64,000 bases of DNA, taken from the NCBI RefSeq assembly GCF_000497575.1, contig NZ_APJI01000019.1:19354-83353 (forward strand). The letters are read 5' to 3'. The stretch is from Afipia sp. OHSU_II-C1 (GTDB taxonomy: Bacteria > Pseudomonadota > Alphaproteobacteria > Rhizobiales > Xanthobacteraceae). The translations under genes and the position numbers were made by a program. How positions within the stretch are numbered: position 1 is the first letter of the stretch; every line of letters begins with the position of its first letter. This document shows positions 36,637 through 45,791 of the stretch, in pieces. The notes beneath the pieces are model-generated. The model saw only the letters and a list, made by a program, of their open reading frames with translations, had not been told where the DNA came from and did no database searches.

Positions 36637-37976
36637 CAGCGGTGGCCTTCCTTGACCATGGTGGATGAAATTTGCGTCGGTTTTTCCAAAAACACCGACG
36701 GTGCGCGGTGGCCGATCAGGCCACGTGGGCGCCAGATCATCAGCAGCACCATGGCCGAGCCGAACACCAGCATGCGGAACTGCTCCAGTCCTCTGAACAG
36801 TTCAAAACCGCCGATCATCGCAAGTGCGGCGAGGGCGACGCCGAGCTGCGAGCCCATGCCGCCGAGAACGACGATGGCGAGCACAAGTGCGGATTCGTGG
36901 AACGTGAAGGATTCAGGACTAATGAAGCCCTGGCGGGTGGCGAAGAACGCGCCGGCAAAGCCGCCGAACATTGCACCGGTCGCGAAGGCCGTGAGTTTCG
37001 TTGTCGTGGTGTTGATGCCGAGCGAACGGCATGCCACCTCATCTTCGCGCAATGCTTCCCATGCACGACCGATCGGCAGGCGGCGCAGGCGAATGGTGAC
37101 CCAGTTTGTCATCAGGGCGAGTGCGAGGATCAGATAGAACAGGAACACGACGCGGTGCGTGGTGGAGAATTCGATGCCGAGCAGGGCGGCCAGCCCGTCG
37201 TCGGTGTTGGTCAACGGAATGCCGAAGAACGACGGACGCGGAATGCCAGTAATGCCGTTGGGGCCGCCGGTGACATGCTGCCAGTTAAGCAGGATGAGGC
37301 GGATGATCTCGCCGAAGGCCAGCGTCACGATGGCGAGATAGTCCCCGCGGAGCCGCAGCACCGGGAAACCGAGCAGCACGCCCCAGAATGCGGCGAGAAT
37401 GCCGGCCAGCGGCAGGCATGCCCAGAACGACAGGCCGAACGTCGTCGCCAGCAGCGCGTAGGAATAGGCGCCGACCGCATAGAACGCGACGTAGCCGAGA
37501 TCCAGCAGGCCGGCGAGACCCACGACGATGTTCAGACCCCATCCGAGCATGATGTATGTCAGCACGAGGATGCCGAGGTCGAGGATGTAGCGCTGATCAT
37601 AAAAGATCACCGGCACCAGCAGGGCAAAGACAAGAAGCGCCGGGGCGAGAAAACGGCGAAGGGTATCAATCGTGCCTTTGGCGGACTCTGGAATTAGAGT
37701 GATGCTTTTTGACGGGCCGATCCACTGTCGCAGCAACTCGACAATGATGCTTCCGAAAAACACTGCGGCCACGAGTGCGGCGAGGTCGCCGAACCGCGTC
37801 CAGTAGATCAGTTGTCCTTCCGGTCCGGCTTCGGTCCGGATGCCGATCATCAACGAAAACAGAACCAGCGCCACAAGGGCGCTGATGAGGGATTTCTTGA
37901 GAATGAAAGCGACGCCGTGCGGAGCAGCAGCGGCGGCTTTGGGCGCTCGGGCGGCGGGATCGGTCGGACGCGCCAC
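36636..37976 (-). CDS. livM: Branched-chain amino-acid ABC transporter permease LivM
   Basis: A 446-residue permease with about ten membrane helices and the conserved LGWGLNIVVGLAGLLDLGYVAFYAVGAY-like core. I start it at GTG 37976, preceded by GAGAGGC and nine bases past the livH stop; an extension to 38396 only overlaps livH. The N-terminal 25 residues are Ala/Pro-rich. Confidence 0.92.
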   Translation of the reverse strand: MARPTDPAARAPKAAAAAPHGVAFILKKSLISALVALVLFSLMIGIRTEAGPEGQLIYWTRFGDLAALVAAVFFGSIIVELLRQWIGPSKSITLIPESAKGTIDTLRRFLAPALLVFALLVPVIFYDQRYILDLGILVLTYIMLGWGLNIVVGLAGLLDLGYVAFYAVGAYSYALLATTFGLSFWACLPLAGILAAFWGVLLGFPVLRLRGDYLAIVTLAFGEIIRLILLNWQHVTGGPNGITGIPRPSFFGIPLTNTDDGLAALLGIEFSTTHRVVFLFYLILALALMTNWVTIRLRRLPIGRAWEALREDEVACRSLGINTTTTKLTAFATGAMFGGFAGAFFATRQGFISPESFTFHESALVLAIVVLGGMGSQLGVALAALAMIGGFELFRGLEQFRMLVFGSAMVLLMIWRPRGLIGHRAPSVFLEKPTQISSTMVKEGHR

Positions 37977-37984
37977 GCTGCCTC

Positions 37985-38899
37985 TCAGACTTTTTCGACT
38001 TCCGGACGGCCGAGCAGGCCAGTCGGAAGAAAGATCAGGACGACGATCAGGATCGAGAACGCCGCGACGTCCTTGTATTCGGACGAGAAGTAGGCGGACC
38101 AGAACGTCTCGATCAGGCCAATGAGGAGGCCGCCGAGCATCGCGCCGGGCAGGGAGCCGATGCCGCCGAGCACCGCCGCAGTGAAGGCCTTGATGCCGGC
38201 GACGAAGCCCATGAAGAAATCGACCACGCCGTAATAGAGCAGGTACATCATGCCAGCGACCGCGGCGAGCGCCGCGCCGATCACGAACGTCATCGAGATG
38301 GTGCGGTCGACATCGACGCCAAGCAGCGCCGCCATGGTCTGATCCTGCTCGCAGGCGCGCATGTCGCGGCCGAGCCGTGTGCGGGCCACCAGCCACGAGA
38401 AGATCGCAAGCAGGATGACGGTGGTGACGACAACGATGATCTGGATGTTCGACAGCCGCACCACGAAACCGTCGTTCTCGAACAGCGTATAACCGCCGGT
38501 GATGACAGGGGGCACCGGCTTGACGCGCGCGCCTTGCGACACCTGCGCGTAGTTGGTCAGGACGAACGACATGCCGATCGCGGACAGCATCGGCGCGAGG
38601 CGGAATGATTGCCGCAATGGACGGTAGGCGATCCGCTCGACGGTCCAGCCATACAGCGCCGTGACGGCCATCGCCACCAGCAGCACCAGCAGCAGGATCA
38701 CGGGAATCGCCGTGAGGCCGATCGAAACCAGGATGAGGAACGTAATGAGGGCGATGAATCCGCCGATCATGAAAATGTCGCCGTGGGCGAAATTGATCAT
38801 GCCGACGATGCCGTACACCATCGTGTAACCGATCGCGATCAGGCCGTAGATCGAGCCTAGCACCAGTCCGTTGATGAGTTGCTGGGCGAAATAATCCAT
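37985..38899 (-). CDS. livH: Branched-chain amino-acid ABC transporter permease LivH
   Basis: A 304-residue permease, eight predicted helices, with INGLVLGSIYGLIAIGYTMV and MRACEQDQTMAALLGVDV, both typical. ATG 38899 gives MDYFAQQLINGLV, as in homologues. It is the first gene of livH-livM-livG-livF-DUF6867-livK. Confidence 0.95.
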   Translation of the reverse strand: MDYFAQQLINGLVLGSIYGLIAIGYTMVYGIVGMINFAHGDIFMIGGFIALITFLILVSIGLTAIPVILLLVLLVAMAVTALYGWTVERIAYRPLRQSFRLAPMLSAIGMSFVLTNYAQVSQGARVKPVPPVITGGYTLFENDGFVVRLSNIQIIVVVTTVILLAIFSWLVARTRLGRDMRACEQDQTMAALLGVDVDRTISMTFVIGAALAAVAGMMYLLYYGVVDFFMGFVAGIKAFTAAVLGGIGSLPGAMLGGLLIGLIETFWSAYFSSEYKDVAAFSILIVVLIFLPTGLLGRPEVEKV

Positions 38900-39134
38900 G
38901 GGCTGCCGCGTTTGAGCAAATCTCTCGACACGTCGAAGGCCCCGGCAGCCGGATCGTCGCGTCGTCTCATTTTCTAACAGCGGGAACTGGGTGCGGCAAC
39001 CGTACCGGGTGCGGCGTGGGGTCGTCGTCCACGATGTTTGCGTTGCCGCGAAATGGTCACGCCGGAACTCGGGTTCCTCTGAAACCAATGCAGATGCCGA
39101 CCGTTGGGGCTATGTTCAATGAAGGAGAGTCAAC

Positions 39135-39299
39135 ATGGGTAACCAGAACAATCCGAACCAGAACCCGGGCCAGCAGAGCCAGAATCCCAGCCAGAAGCCG
39201 GGTCAGCAGCAGCAAGGCGGCGGTCAGAAGCCGGGCCAGCAGCAGCAGGACCCGAGCCAGAAGCCAGGCCAGCAGGACCAGCAAAAGGGCGGACATTGA
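39135..39299 (+). CDS. 54-residue Q/P/G-repeat peptide
   Basis: A 54-codon frame from ATG 39135 to TGA 39299 with GGAGAG 6 bases upstream. The product is hydrophilic and nearly free of hydrophobic residues: Gln, Pro, Gly, Asn and Lys dominate, with recurring SQKPGQQ units (three copies). It has no signal peptide or membrane helix and a clear terminator follows. I do not recognise a family. An intrinsically disordered peptide is likely. Confidence 0.65.
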   Translation: MGNQNNPNQNPGQQSQNPSQKPGQQQQGGGQKPGQQQQDPSQKPGQQDQQKGGH

Positions 39300-39354
39300 A
39301 TTTTCGGGCATGATCTTCATGCCCTGATTGTTCCGTTCGGACAGTCTGAGGGAG

Positions 39355-39381
39355 ATCCCGCCGAAAGGCGGGATTTTTCTT
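39355..39381 (+). terminator. Rho-independent terminator after the Q/P/G peptide gene
   Basis: ATCCCGCC (39355-39362), GAAA loop, GGCGGGAT (39367-39374), then TTTTCTTTG. A weaker hairpin, GGGCATGA/TCATGCCC, lies at 39306-39324. Confidence 0.88.
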
Positions 39382-39582
39382 TGGCGCGGCGCTCCGGGCC
39401 GGTTGTCCACAGGGCCGGGGGCGCCGTTAAGGTTAAGAAAGGGTTTAAATTGCCGCTCGCCTTTGAGGGGCGTTAGCTCCGCCGATCATCATTGCGGTGT
39501 CCAACAGGGCGCCGCTTTGGCCGGGGCATGATCGAAGCGCCAGTTTCGAAGCGCTATGCCCCTCAGATCAGGGCGAGGCGGC

Positions 39583-40116
39583 ATGCCGAAGGATTGGCGG
39601 ATCAGCACGTTCAATGGCGTGCTTCTGGCGTGCTATTTCATCCCGTCATGGGTGATTTCGGCGATGAAGATCTGGGTCTCGCCGATCCGTGGCTTTTATG
39701 ATCGCACCAATATCGCCGCCGCGATGTATGTCAGCGACTTTGTGACTCTCTCGGCGATGGGAACCATCCGCGTCGCGTGGCTGCTCGCGCTCTCCAAAGT
39801 CATCGTAGCCGCGTTTTTCTTCGTGTTTCTGCTGCTGGTGATCCGTGCGGCGATCCGCAACAAGGGCGGAGCCGACGAGGCGCTGGCTTTCGCGCTTGGG
39901 GTTGGCTCCTTCATCAGCATGGCAAGCCTGATCGCGGCGTCAAAAGTCGGCGAACTCGCCGCGCTGCGGCTTCATGCCAGTGAATCGCTGTTGCTGATCG
40001 GCGCCGCGATTTTGCTGATCGTCGATACCGATCAGGCAACTGTGCCTTCCAGCGAGCCGGCGGCGTCAGCGGCGGAGCCGCATCACACCTACTTCTCGAG
40101 CAGCCCTAATTCCTGA
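39583..40116 (+). CDS. Four-helix membrane protein of unknown function
   Basis: A 177-residue protein with about four hydrophobic segments (FNGVLLACYFIPSW, AWLLALSKVIVAAFFFVF, then two more) and a polar Ser/Pro/Ala tail. GAGGCGG precedes ATG 39583. I do not recognise a family. Its last 28 bases overlap the end of pcaC on the other strand. Confidence 0.6.
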   Translation: MPKDWRISTFNGVLLACYFIPSWVISAMKIWVSPIRGFYDRTNIAAAMYVSDFVTLSAMGTIRVAWLLALSKVIVAAFFFVFLLLVIRAAIRNKGGADEALAFALGVGSFISMASLIAASKVGELAALRLHASESLLLIGAAILLIVDTDQATVPSSEPAASAAEPHHTYFSSSPNS

Positions 40117-40481
40117 ACCACGGCGGCGGCTTCCTTGACCGCATGGTTGGCGGCGGGGACGCCGCAATAGATCGCCTGCTGCAGCAAGATTTCCTTGATG
40201 TCGTCCGGTGTGAAACCGCCTTCGCTCAAGGCTGCGCGCACATGGAGGCGAAATTCGTCCCATTGTCCGAGCGCCACCATGGTCCCGATCACCAGCACGC
40301 GGCGGGTACGTTCGTCGAAATGCGGACGCGTCCAGATATCACCCCATGCGTAGCGCGTGATGAGATCGATGAAGTCGGCATTGAATGCGTTCTTGCCGGT
40401 CACCGATTTATCGACCCAGGCGTTGCCGAGCACCTTGCGCCGTTTTGCCGTGCCCTGATCGCGGCGTTGATCGTCGTCCAT
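40089..40481 (-). CDS. pcaC: 4-carboxymuconolactone decarboxylase
   Basis: A 130-residue AhpD-fold decarboxylase that converts 4-carboxymuconolactone to 3-oxoadipate enol-lactone in the protocatechuate branch. Family motifs are LITRYAWGDIWTRPHFDERTRR and LLQQAIYCGVPAANHA. It lies eight bases after pcaD, in the order pcaB-pcaD-pcaC. Confidence 0.93.
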   Translation of the reverse strand: MDDDQRRDQGTAKRRKVLGNAWVDKSVTGKNAFNADFIDLITRYAWGDIWTRPHFDERTRRVLVIGTMVALGQWDEFRLHVRAALSEGGFTPDDIKEILLQQAIYCGVPAANHAVKEAAAVVQELGLLEK

Positions 40482-40489
40482 GGTTTCTC

Positions 40490-41272
40490 TCAGCGCTGGG
40501 TCAGGAAGCCGACCACGGCCTCGGTGAAGTTGTGCGGCTGCTCGACATTGGAAATGTGCGCCGCGTCAAGCAGGGTCATGCTTGCATTGGGGATGTTGCT
40601 GCGGATGTACACGCTGGCTTCGACCGGCGTCGAGACGTCGTGGCGTCCTGCGATCACCAGCGTCGGCGCGGTGATGCGGGGCAGCAGGTCGCGCTGGTCG
40701 AGCCGGCTCAATGCCTCACAGCAGGCGACATAACCTTGCACCGGGGTGGCGATCAGCATGGCCTTCATGCGTGCGGTGATTTGCGGCTCGCGTTCGCGGA
40801 AATCCGCCGTCAGCCAGGCAGCAATAACGGCATCCGCGATGGATGCGATCCCACCTTCGTTGACCGCCTTGATGCGGTTCAGCCAGTTGGTTGGATCGGG
40901 ATAGTAGCAGGACGTATTGGCGAGAATCAGCTTCTCGATCCGCTCCGGCGCGTTGGCGCCGAGCCACTGTCCGACCATTCCGCCCATCGACAGGCCGCAC
41001 CAGTGGATTTTTTCAATATTGAGATCGTCGAGAATCGCCAGCACGTCCTTGCCGAAACGCTCCATCGAATATGGACCGGCTGGAACGCCGGACTTGCCAT
41101 GGCCGCGCCGGTCGTAACGGATGACGCGATACAGCTTTGTCAGCGCCGCCATTTGCGGCTCCCACATCTGCATCGTCGCGCCGAGCGAATTCGACAGCAT
41201 GATCGTTGGTCCGCCGTCGCGCCCCTCTACCGAGACATTGAGCAGGCATCCGTCGGCGTCGATCATAGGCAT
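40490..41272 (-). CDS. pcaD: 3-Oxoadipate enol-lactonase
   Basis: A 260-residue alpha/beta hydrolase that opens 3-oxoadipate enol-lactone to 3-oxoadipate. The nucleophile is Ser95 in GLSMGG, the catalytic His is in DAAHISNVEQP, and YDRRGHGKS is present. It starts 25 bases after the pcaB stop. Confidence 0.93.
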   Translation of the reverse strand: MPMIDADGCLLNVSVEGRDGGPTIMLSNSLGATMQMWEPQMAALTKLYRVIRYDRRGHGKSGVPAGPYSMERFGKDVLAILDDLNIEKIHWCGLSMGGMVGQWLGANAPERIEKLILANTSCYYPDPTNWLNRIKAVNEGGIASIADAVIAAWLTADFREREPQITARMKAMLIATPVQGYVACCEALSRLDQRDLLPRITAPTLVIAGRHDVSTPVEASVYIRSNIPNASMTLLDAAHISNVEQPHNFTEAVVGFLTQR

Positions 41273-41297
41273 ATTGGGTCTCCGTGAGTTCTTGTTG

Positions 41298-42653
41298 TTA
41301 TTCGCTGGCCAGCGATGCCAGCAGCCGGTCGATCAGCGTTTGCGCGACGCCCTGATAGGCCATCGGATCGAACAGGCCCTTGAGTGTGCCTGTGTCGATA
41401 TGTGTCGTGACGCGTGTATCTTCCGCGAGAACTTCATGCAAATGCCGCCGGGTTTCGATGGCCCTGCGGCTTGCGGCTTCGACGATGTGATGCGCTTCGC
41501 TCTTGCCGACTTTTTCCGCCAGCGCCATCGATACGGCCTCGGCCATCACGAGGCCTTGGGTCATGTCGAGATTGGCGCGCATCCGCTCGGGGTCGACCTC
41601 GAGTCCCTCGGCGATCTCTGCAATCGCCTCAAGCGCTCCCGATGTGACCAGTTGCAGCGTCGGCAATGTCGGCCATTCGGCATGCCAGGGGCCGGCGCTG
41701 CGCTCGTGATCCTGAACCTGAGCGGCCATGATCGTCGCTGCAAGATTTGGCGCCATTGTCGCGGCCGCCAGTACTCTTGCAGCGGCAACCGGGTTGCGCT
41801 TGTGCGGCATCGTCGACGACCCGCCGCGGCCTTCGTCCGCAGGCTCGAAGGCTTCCGCGACATCGGTCTGCATCATCAGCGAGACGTCGCGGGCGATCTT
41901 GCCGCAGGTGCCGGTGAGAATGGCCAGTGCCGACGCCACGTCCGCGATTCGGTCGCGATGGGTGTGCCATGGCGCGTCCGGCAGCGGCAGCGATAATTCC
42001 TGAGCGAGCTGTTCGGCGACCTTGAGGCCGTTGTCGCCAAGGGCGGCGAGCGTTCCGGCGGCACCGCCGAATTGCAGGGCGAGGGTTTCGCGGCGGAGAC
42101 GCTTTAGCCGCTCGCGCGAGCGATGCAGCGCCGCCGCGTATTCCGCCAGCTTCAATCCGAACGGCATCGGCAGGGCATGCTGCAACCATGTGCGTGCGAC
42201 AACTGCGGTCTCGCGGTGCCGGATCGCCAGGCGGGCAAACCCTGCAATCGCGCGGTCAAGATCCGTGATCAAGGCGTTGATGGCGGCGCGCAGGCCCAGC
42301 ATCGTGGCGGTGTCGATCACATCTTGGCTGGTCGCGCCCCAGTGCACGTAACGTGCGGCGGACGGGTCCATACTGGCGACCTTCGCAGTCAGCATTTTCA
42401 CCAGCGGAATCGCCAGATTGCCGGCTTGTACGGCTGCTTCGGCCAGCGCGGGTCGGTCGAACGATTCGGCGTGACAGGCTTTTGCGATGCTGACGACGGC
42501 GCTGGCTGGAATGATGCCGACCGCGGCTTCAGCGCGCGCAAGGGCGTGCTCGAAGTCCAGCATATGCTGCAAATAGACTTCATCGTCGCACACAGTGCGC
42601 ATGGCGGCGCTCGACAGCAAGGGTGCGAGCAGGGGAGGCAGGGAAGAACTCAT
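41298..42653 (-). CDS. pcaB: 3-Carboxy-cis,cis-muconate cycloisomerase
   Basis: A 451-residue fumarase-superfamily enzyme that lactonises 3-carboxymuconate in the protocatechuate pathway. The signature loop is GGSSTMPHKRNPVAA; the region YVHWGATSQDVIDTA is typical of PcaB. It heads the pcaB-pcaD-pcaC unit. The dioxygenase genes pcaGH and the regulator pcaQ are not in the window. Confidence 0.93.
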   Translation of the reverse strand: MSSSLPPLLAPLLSSAAMRTVCDDEVYLQHMLDFEHALARAEAAVGIIPASAVVSIAKACHAESFDRPALAEAAVQAGNLAIPLVKMLTAKVASMDPSAARYVHWGATSQDVIDTATMLGLRAAINALITDLDRAIAGFARLAIRHRETAVVARTWLQHALPMPFGLKLAEYAAALHRSRERLKRLRRETLALQFGGAAGTLAALGDNGLKVAEQLAQELSLPLPDAPWHTHRDRIADVASALAILTGTCGKIARDVSLMMQTDVAEAFEPADEGRGGSSTMPHKRNPVAAARVLAAATMAPNLAATIMAAQVQDHERSAGPWHAEWPTLPTLQLVTSGALEAIAEIAEGLEVDPERMRANLDMTQGLVMAEAVSMALAEKVGKSEAHHIVEAASRRAIETRRHLHEVLAEDTRVTTHIDTGTLKGLFDPMAYQGVAQTLIDRLLASLASE

Positions 42654-42867
42654 GATGCGCGGACCCTATCCAACGCGCAGAAGCGTGCCAATAGCGCGAT
42701 ACCCATTGCTGAAAGCGCCGCAACATGAAGCGACATTTGCCGGGTGCATTGCGTAAGTTTTGCAACGCTCCCTCCCGCACGATACCCTTTCCTTTGCGGG
42801 CGCTGTATCCTAATTGACACTGGCAGAACCGCGGGACGCGGCCATTGAGTTAAAGGGAGGCTTGCAC

Positions 42868-43317
42868 ATGGCAATGACGATGACGGGCGAGGTGCAGCTT
42901 CCTGCTTCCCGCGAAGTGGTCTGGGAAAAGCTCAACGATCCAGCCGTGCTGAAAACCTGCATTCCGGGCTGCGAGGAGCTGGAAAAGTCGGGCGACAACC
43001 AGTTTCAGGCCGTCGCCAAGATGAAGGTCGGGCCGGTGTCCGCGCGCTTCAAGGGCCGGGTCACGCTCAGCGATTTCGATCCGCCGAACAGCTACAAGAT
43101 TTCGGGCGAAGGCGAGGGCGGTGTCGCCGGGTTCGCCAAGGGCGGCGCCACTGTGGCGCTGGCGGAAAAGGATGGCGGCACGCTTCTGAGCTATAATGTG
43201 GAGGCCCAGATCGGCGGCAAGCTCGCGCAGCTCGGTCAGCGGCTGATCAACGGCGCGGCCAAGAAGCTGGCCGATGAATTCTTCGCCAAATTCGCTGACG
43301 CGGTGAAGACGGGCTAA
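42868..43317 (+). CDS. coxG: CoxG family protein (SRPBCC fold)
   Basis: A 149-residue protein of the CO dehydrogenase subunit G family, a START/SRPBCC-like fold (GEVQLPASREVVWEKLNDPAVL, then GPVSARFKGRVTLSD). In CO oxidisers CoxG recruits the enzyme to the membrane. GGGAGG lies ahead of ATG 42868. It is the first gene of a CO-dehydrogenase-like cluster; the rest starts 207 bases later. Confidence 0.9.
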   Translation: MAMTMTGEVQLPASREVVWEKLNDPAVLKTCIPGCEELEKSGDNQFQAVAKMKVGPVSARFKGRVTLSDFDPPNSYKISGEGEGGVAGFAKGGATVALAEKDGGTLLSYNVEAQIGGKLAQLGQRLINGAAKKLADEFFAKFADAVKTG

Positions 43318-43524
43318 GGCCGTTTCGGCATATCAGGTCCTCGTACAAATCAAGCCTTCTTGTCCGGAAGCGGCGCGCCATGAGGTTGCTCATTGTCGCA
43401 ATGGCCCATATTATGAATTTGGAACCATTATAAACGCGTTTTGCGCCGCGCCATGCGGTGCTGCGTGAGTCCCAGAACTTGAGTCCCACAATCTGGGCGC
43501 CAAGCTGAAAACAAGAGAGTGTTG

Positions 43525-44010
<486 letters not shown>

Positions 44011-44036
44011 CCGACGCCGTTCCCGAAGGACCGCTC

Positions 44037-44840
44037 ATGTACGACTTCAAATATCATCGTCCGGGGACTGTGCGGCAGGCCGCCAATCTTCTCGTCAAGA
44101 ACGAGGACGCCAAGCTGATCGCCGGCGGCCACACGCTGGTGCCGGTCATGAAGCAGCGGCTTGCCAGCCCACCGCATCTGGTCGATCTCAGCCACATCGA
44201 GGGGCTGAACGGCATCGAGATGAAGGGCCGCAATCTGGTGATCGGCGCGACTGCGACCCACGCGGAAGTCGCCAACTCCGCCGTTGTCGGTGAGGCGATC
44301 CCGGCGCTTGCCGAGCTTGCCGGCCTGATCGGCGATCCCGCCGTTCGCCACAAGGGCACCATCGGTGGATCACTAGCCAATAACGACCCGACCGCGGATT
44401 ATCCCGCGGCCGTCACGGCGCTGGGTGCGACCATCGTCACCAACAAGCGCCGGCTGAAGCCGGAGGAATTCTTCCAGGGCCTGTTCACGACAGCGCTGGA
44501 GCCGGACGAGATCATCACCCGCGTGATGTTTCCGCTGCCGAAAAAGGCCGCGTATCAGAAATTCCGCAACCAGGCTTCGCGCTATGCGCTGGTCGGCGTG
44601 TTCGTCGCGCGGCGCCCATCTGATGTGCGCGTGGCGGTGACTGGCGCAGGCGGTGACGGCGTGTTCCGCGTCACCGAGTTCGAGGAAGCGCTGAAGAAAC
44701 GTTTTTCGCCGAAGTCGCTTGACGGGCTGACGGTGTCCGCCGATGGCCTCAATAGCGACATTCACGGCAGCGCGGAGTATCGTGCGCACCTGATCGGTGT
44801 GCTCGCACGCCGGGCCGTGGAAGCCGCCACAGCAAAGTAG
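44037..44840 (+). CDS. coxM: FAD-binding medium subunit of a molybdenum hydroxylase (CoxM type)
   Basis: A 267-residue FAD-binding protein. Both FAD motifs are intact: AGGHTLVP (residues 29-36) and TIGGSLANNDP (108-118). A CO-dehydrogenase C-terminal domain follows. The molybdopterin large subunit (coxL) is missing between coxS and coxM and is nowhere else in the window. Confidence 0.92.
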   Translation: MYDFKYHRPGTVRQAANLLVKNEDAKLIAGGHTLVPVMKQRLASPPHLVDLSHIEGLNGIEMKGRNLVIGATATHAEVANSAVVGEAIPALAELAGLIGDPAVRHKGTIGGSLANNDPTADYPAAVTALGATIVTNKRRLKPEEFFQGLFTTALEPDEIITRVMFPLPKKAAYQKFRNQASRYALVGVFVARRPSDVRVAVTGAGGDGVFRVTEFEEALKKRFSPKSLDGLTVSADGLNSDIHGSAEYRAHLIGVLARRAVEAATAK

Positions 44841-44862
44841 CGCTATTGGAGTTTGTCGCCTC

Positions 44863-45771
44863 ATGAGCAAGATCCCGGCGTCCGTCGATGCAACGCTCGA
44901 TCTGCTCACCAGCCGCGGCTATCTCGCGGAGCGTTCGCTCGCGACAGTGGTCTACCTGTCGCTCAGGATGGGCCGTCCGCTGTTTCTCGAAGGCGAGGCC
45001 GGCGTCGGCAAGACCGAGATTGCGAAGGTTCTCAGCGCGGCGCTCGGGCGCAAGCTGATCCGTCTGCAGTGTTATGAAGGCCTCGATGTCGCGTCCGCGG
45101 TCTATGAGTGGAACAGCGCTGCGCAGATGATCGCCATTCGTCTGGCGGAAGCGAGCGGCGAGACTGACCGCGAACAACTGTCTGCCGACGTGTTTGCGGA
45201 GAAGTATCTGATCAAGCGGCCGCTGCTGCAGGCGCTGGAGCCGGATGTTGCCGGACCGCCGGTGCTGCTGATCGACGAACTCGACCGCGCGGATGAGGCG
45301 TTTGAGGCCTATCTGCTGGAAATTCTCAGCGACTTTCAGGTGACGATCCCGGAATTCGGCACCGTGAAGGCGCCGCAGCCGCCAATCGTCATCGTGACCT
45401 CGAACCGCACGCGCGAGATCCACGACGCGCTCAAGCGCCGCTGCCTTTACCATTGGGTCGACTATCCGTCCGCCGAGCGCGAGCTTGCCATCGTCAAGTC
45501 GCGTGTGCCGAATATCGGCGCGAAGCTGTCGGAGCAGGTGGTCGGCTTTGTGCAGGCGCTGCGCGAACAGGATCTGTTCAAGGTGCCCGGCGTGGCCGAG
45601 ACCATCGACTGGGCGACGGCTCTCACCGAACTCGATGCCCGTTCGCTGACTCCGCAGGTGGTGGGCGATACGCTCGGCGCGCTGCTGAAGTATCAGGACG
45701 ATATCGCGCGCATGCAGGGGCCGGCACTCGACAAGGTCATCAAGGAAGCCGTCAGCGATCCTGCGGCCTGA
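44863..45771 (+). CDS. coxD: MoxR-family AAA ATPase (CoxD)
   Basis: A 302-residue AAA ATPase. Walker A is GEAGVGKT (44-51), Walker B is VLLIDELDRAD, and sensor 1 is VTSNRTREIHDALKRR. CoxD in Oligotropha acts in assembly of the [CuSMoO2] active site with CoxE and CoxF. ATG 44863 begins MSKIPASVD, 22 bases after coxM. Confidence 0.9.
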   Translation: MSKIPASVDATLDLLTSRGYLAERSLATVVYLSLRMGRPLFLEGEAGVGKTEIAKVLSAALGRKLIRLQCYEGLDVASAVYEWNSAAQMIAIRLAEASGETDREQLSADVFAEKYLIKRPLLQALEPDVAGPPVLLIDELDRADEAFEAYLLEILSDFQVTIPEFGTVKAPQPPIVIVTSNRTREIHDALKRRCLYHWVDYPSAERELAIVKSRVPNIGAKLSEQVVGFVQALREQDLFKVPGVAETIDWATALTELDARSLTPQVVGDTLGALLKYQDDIARMQGPALDKVIKEAVSDPAA

Positions 45772-45791
45772 ATGCGCTTTCGGGAATCGTC

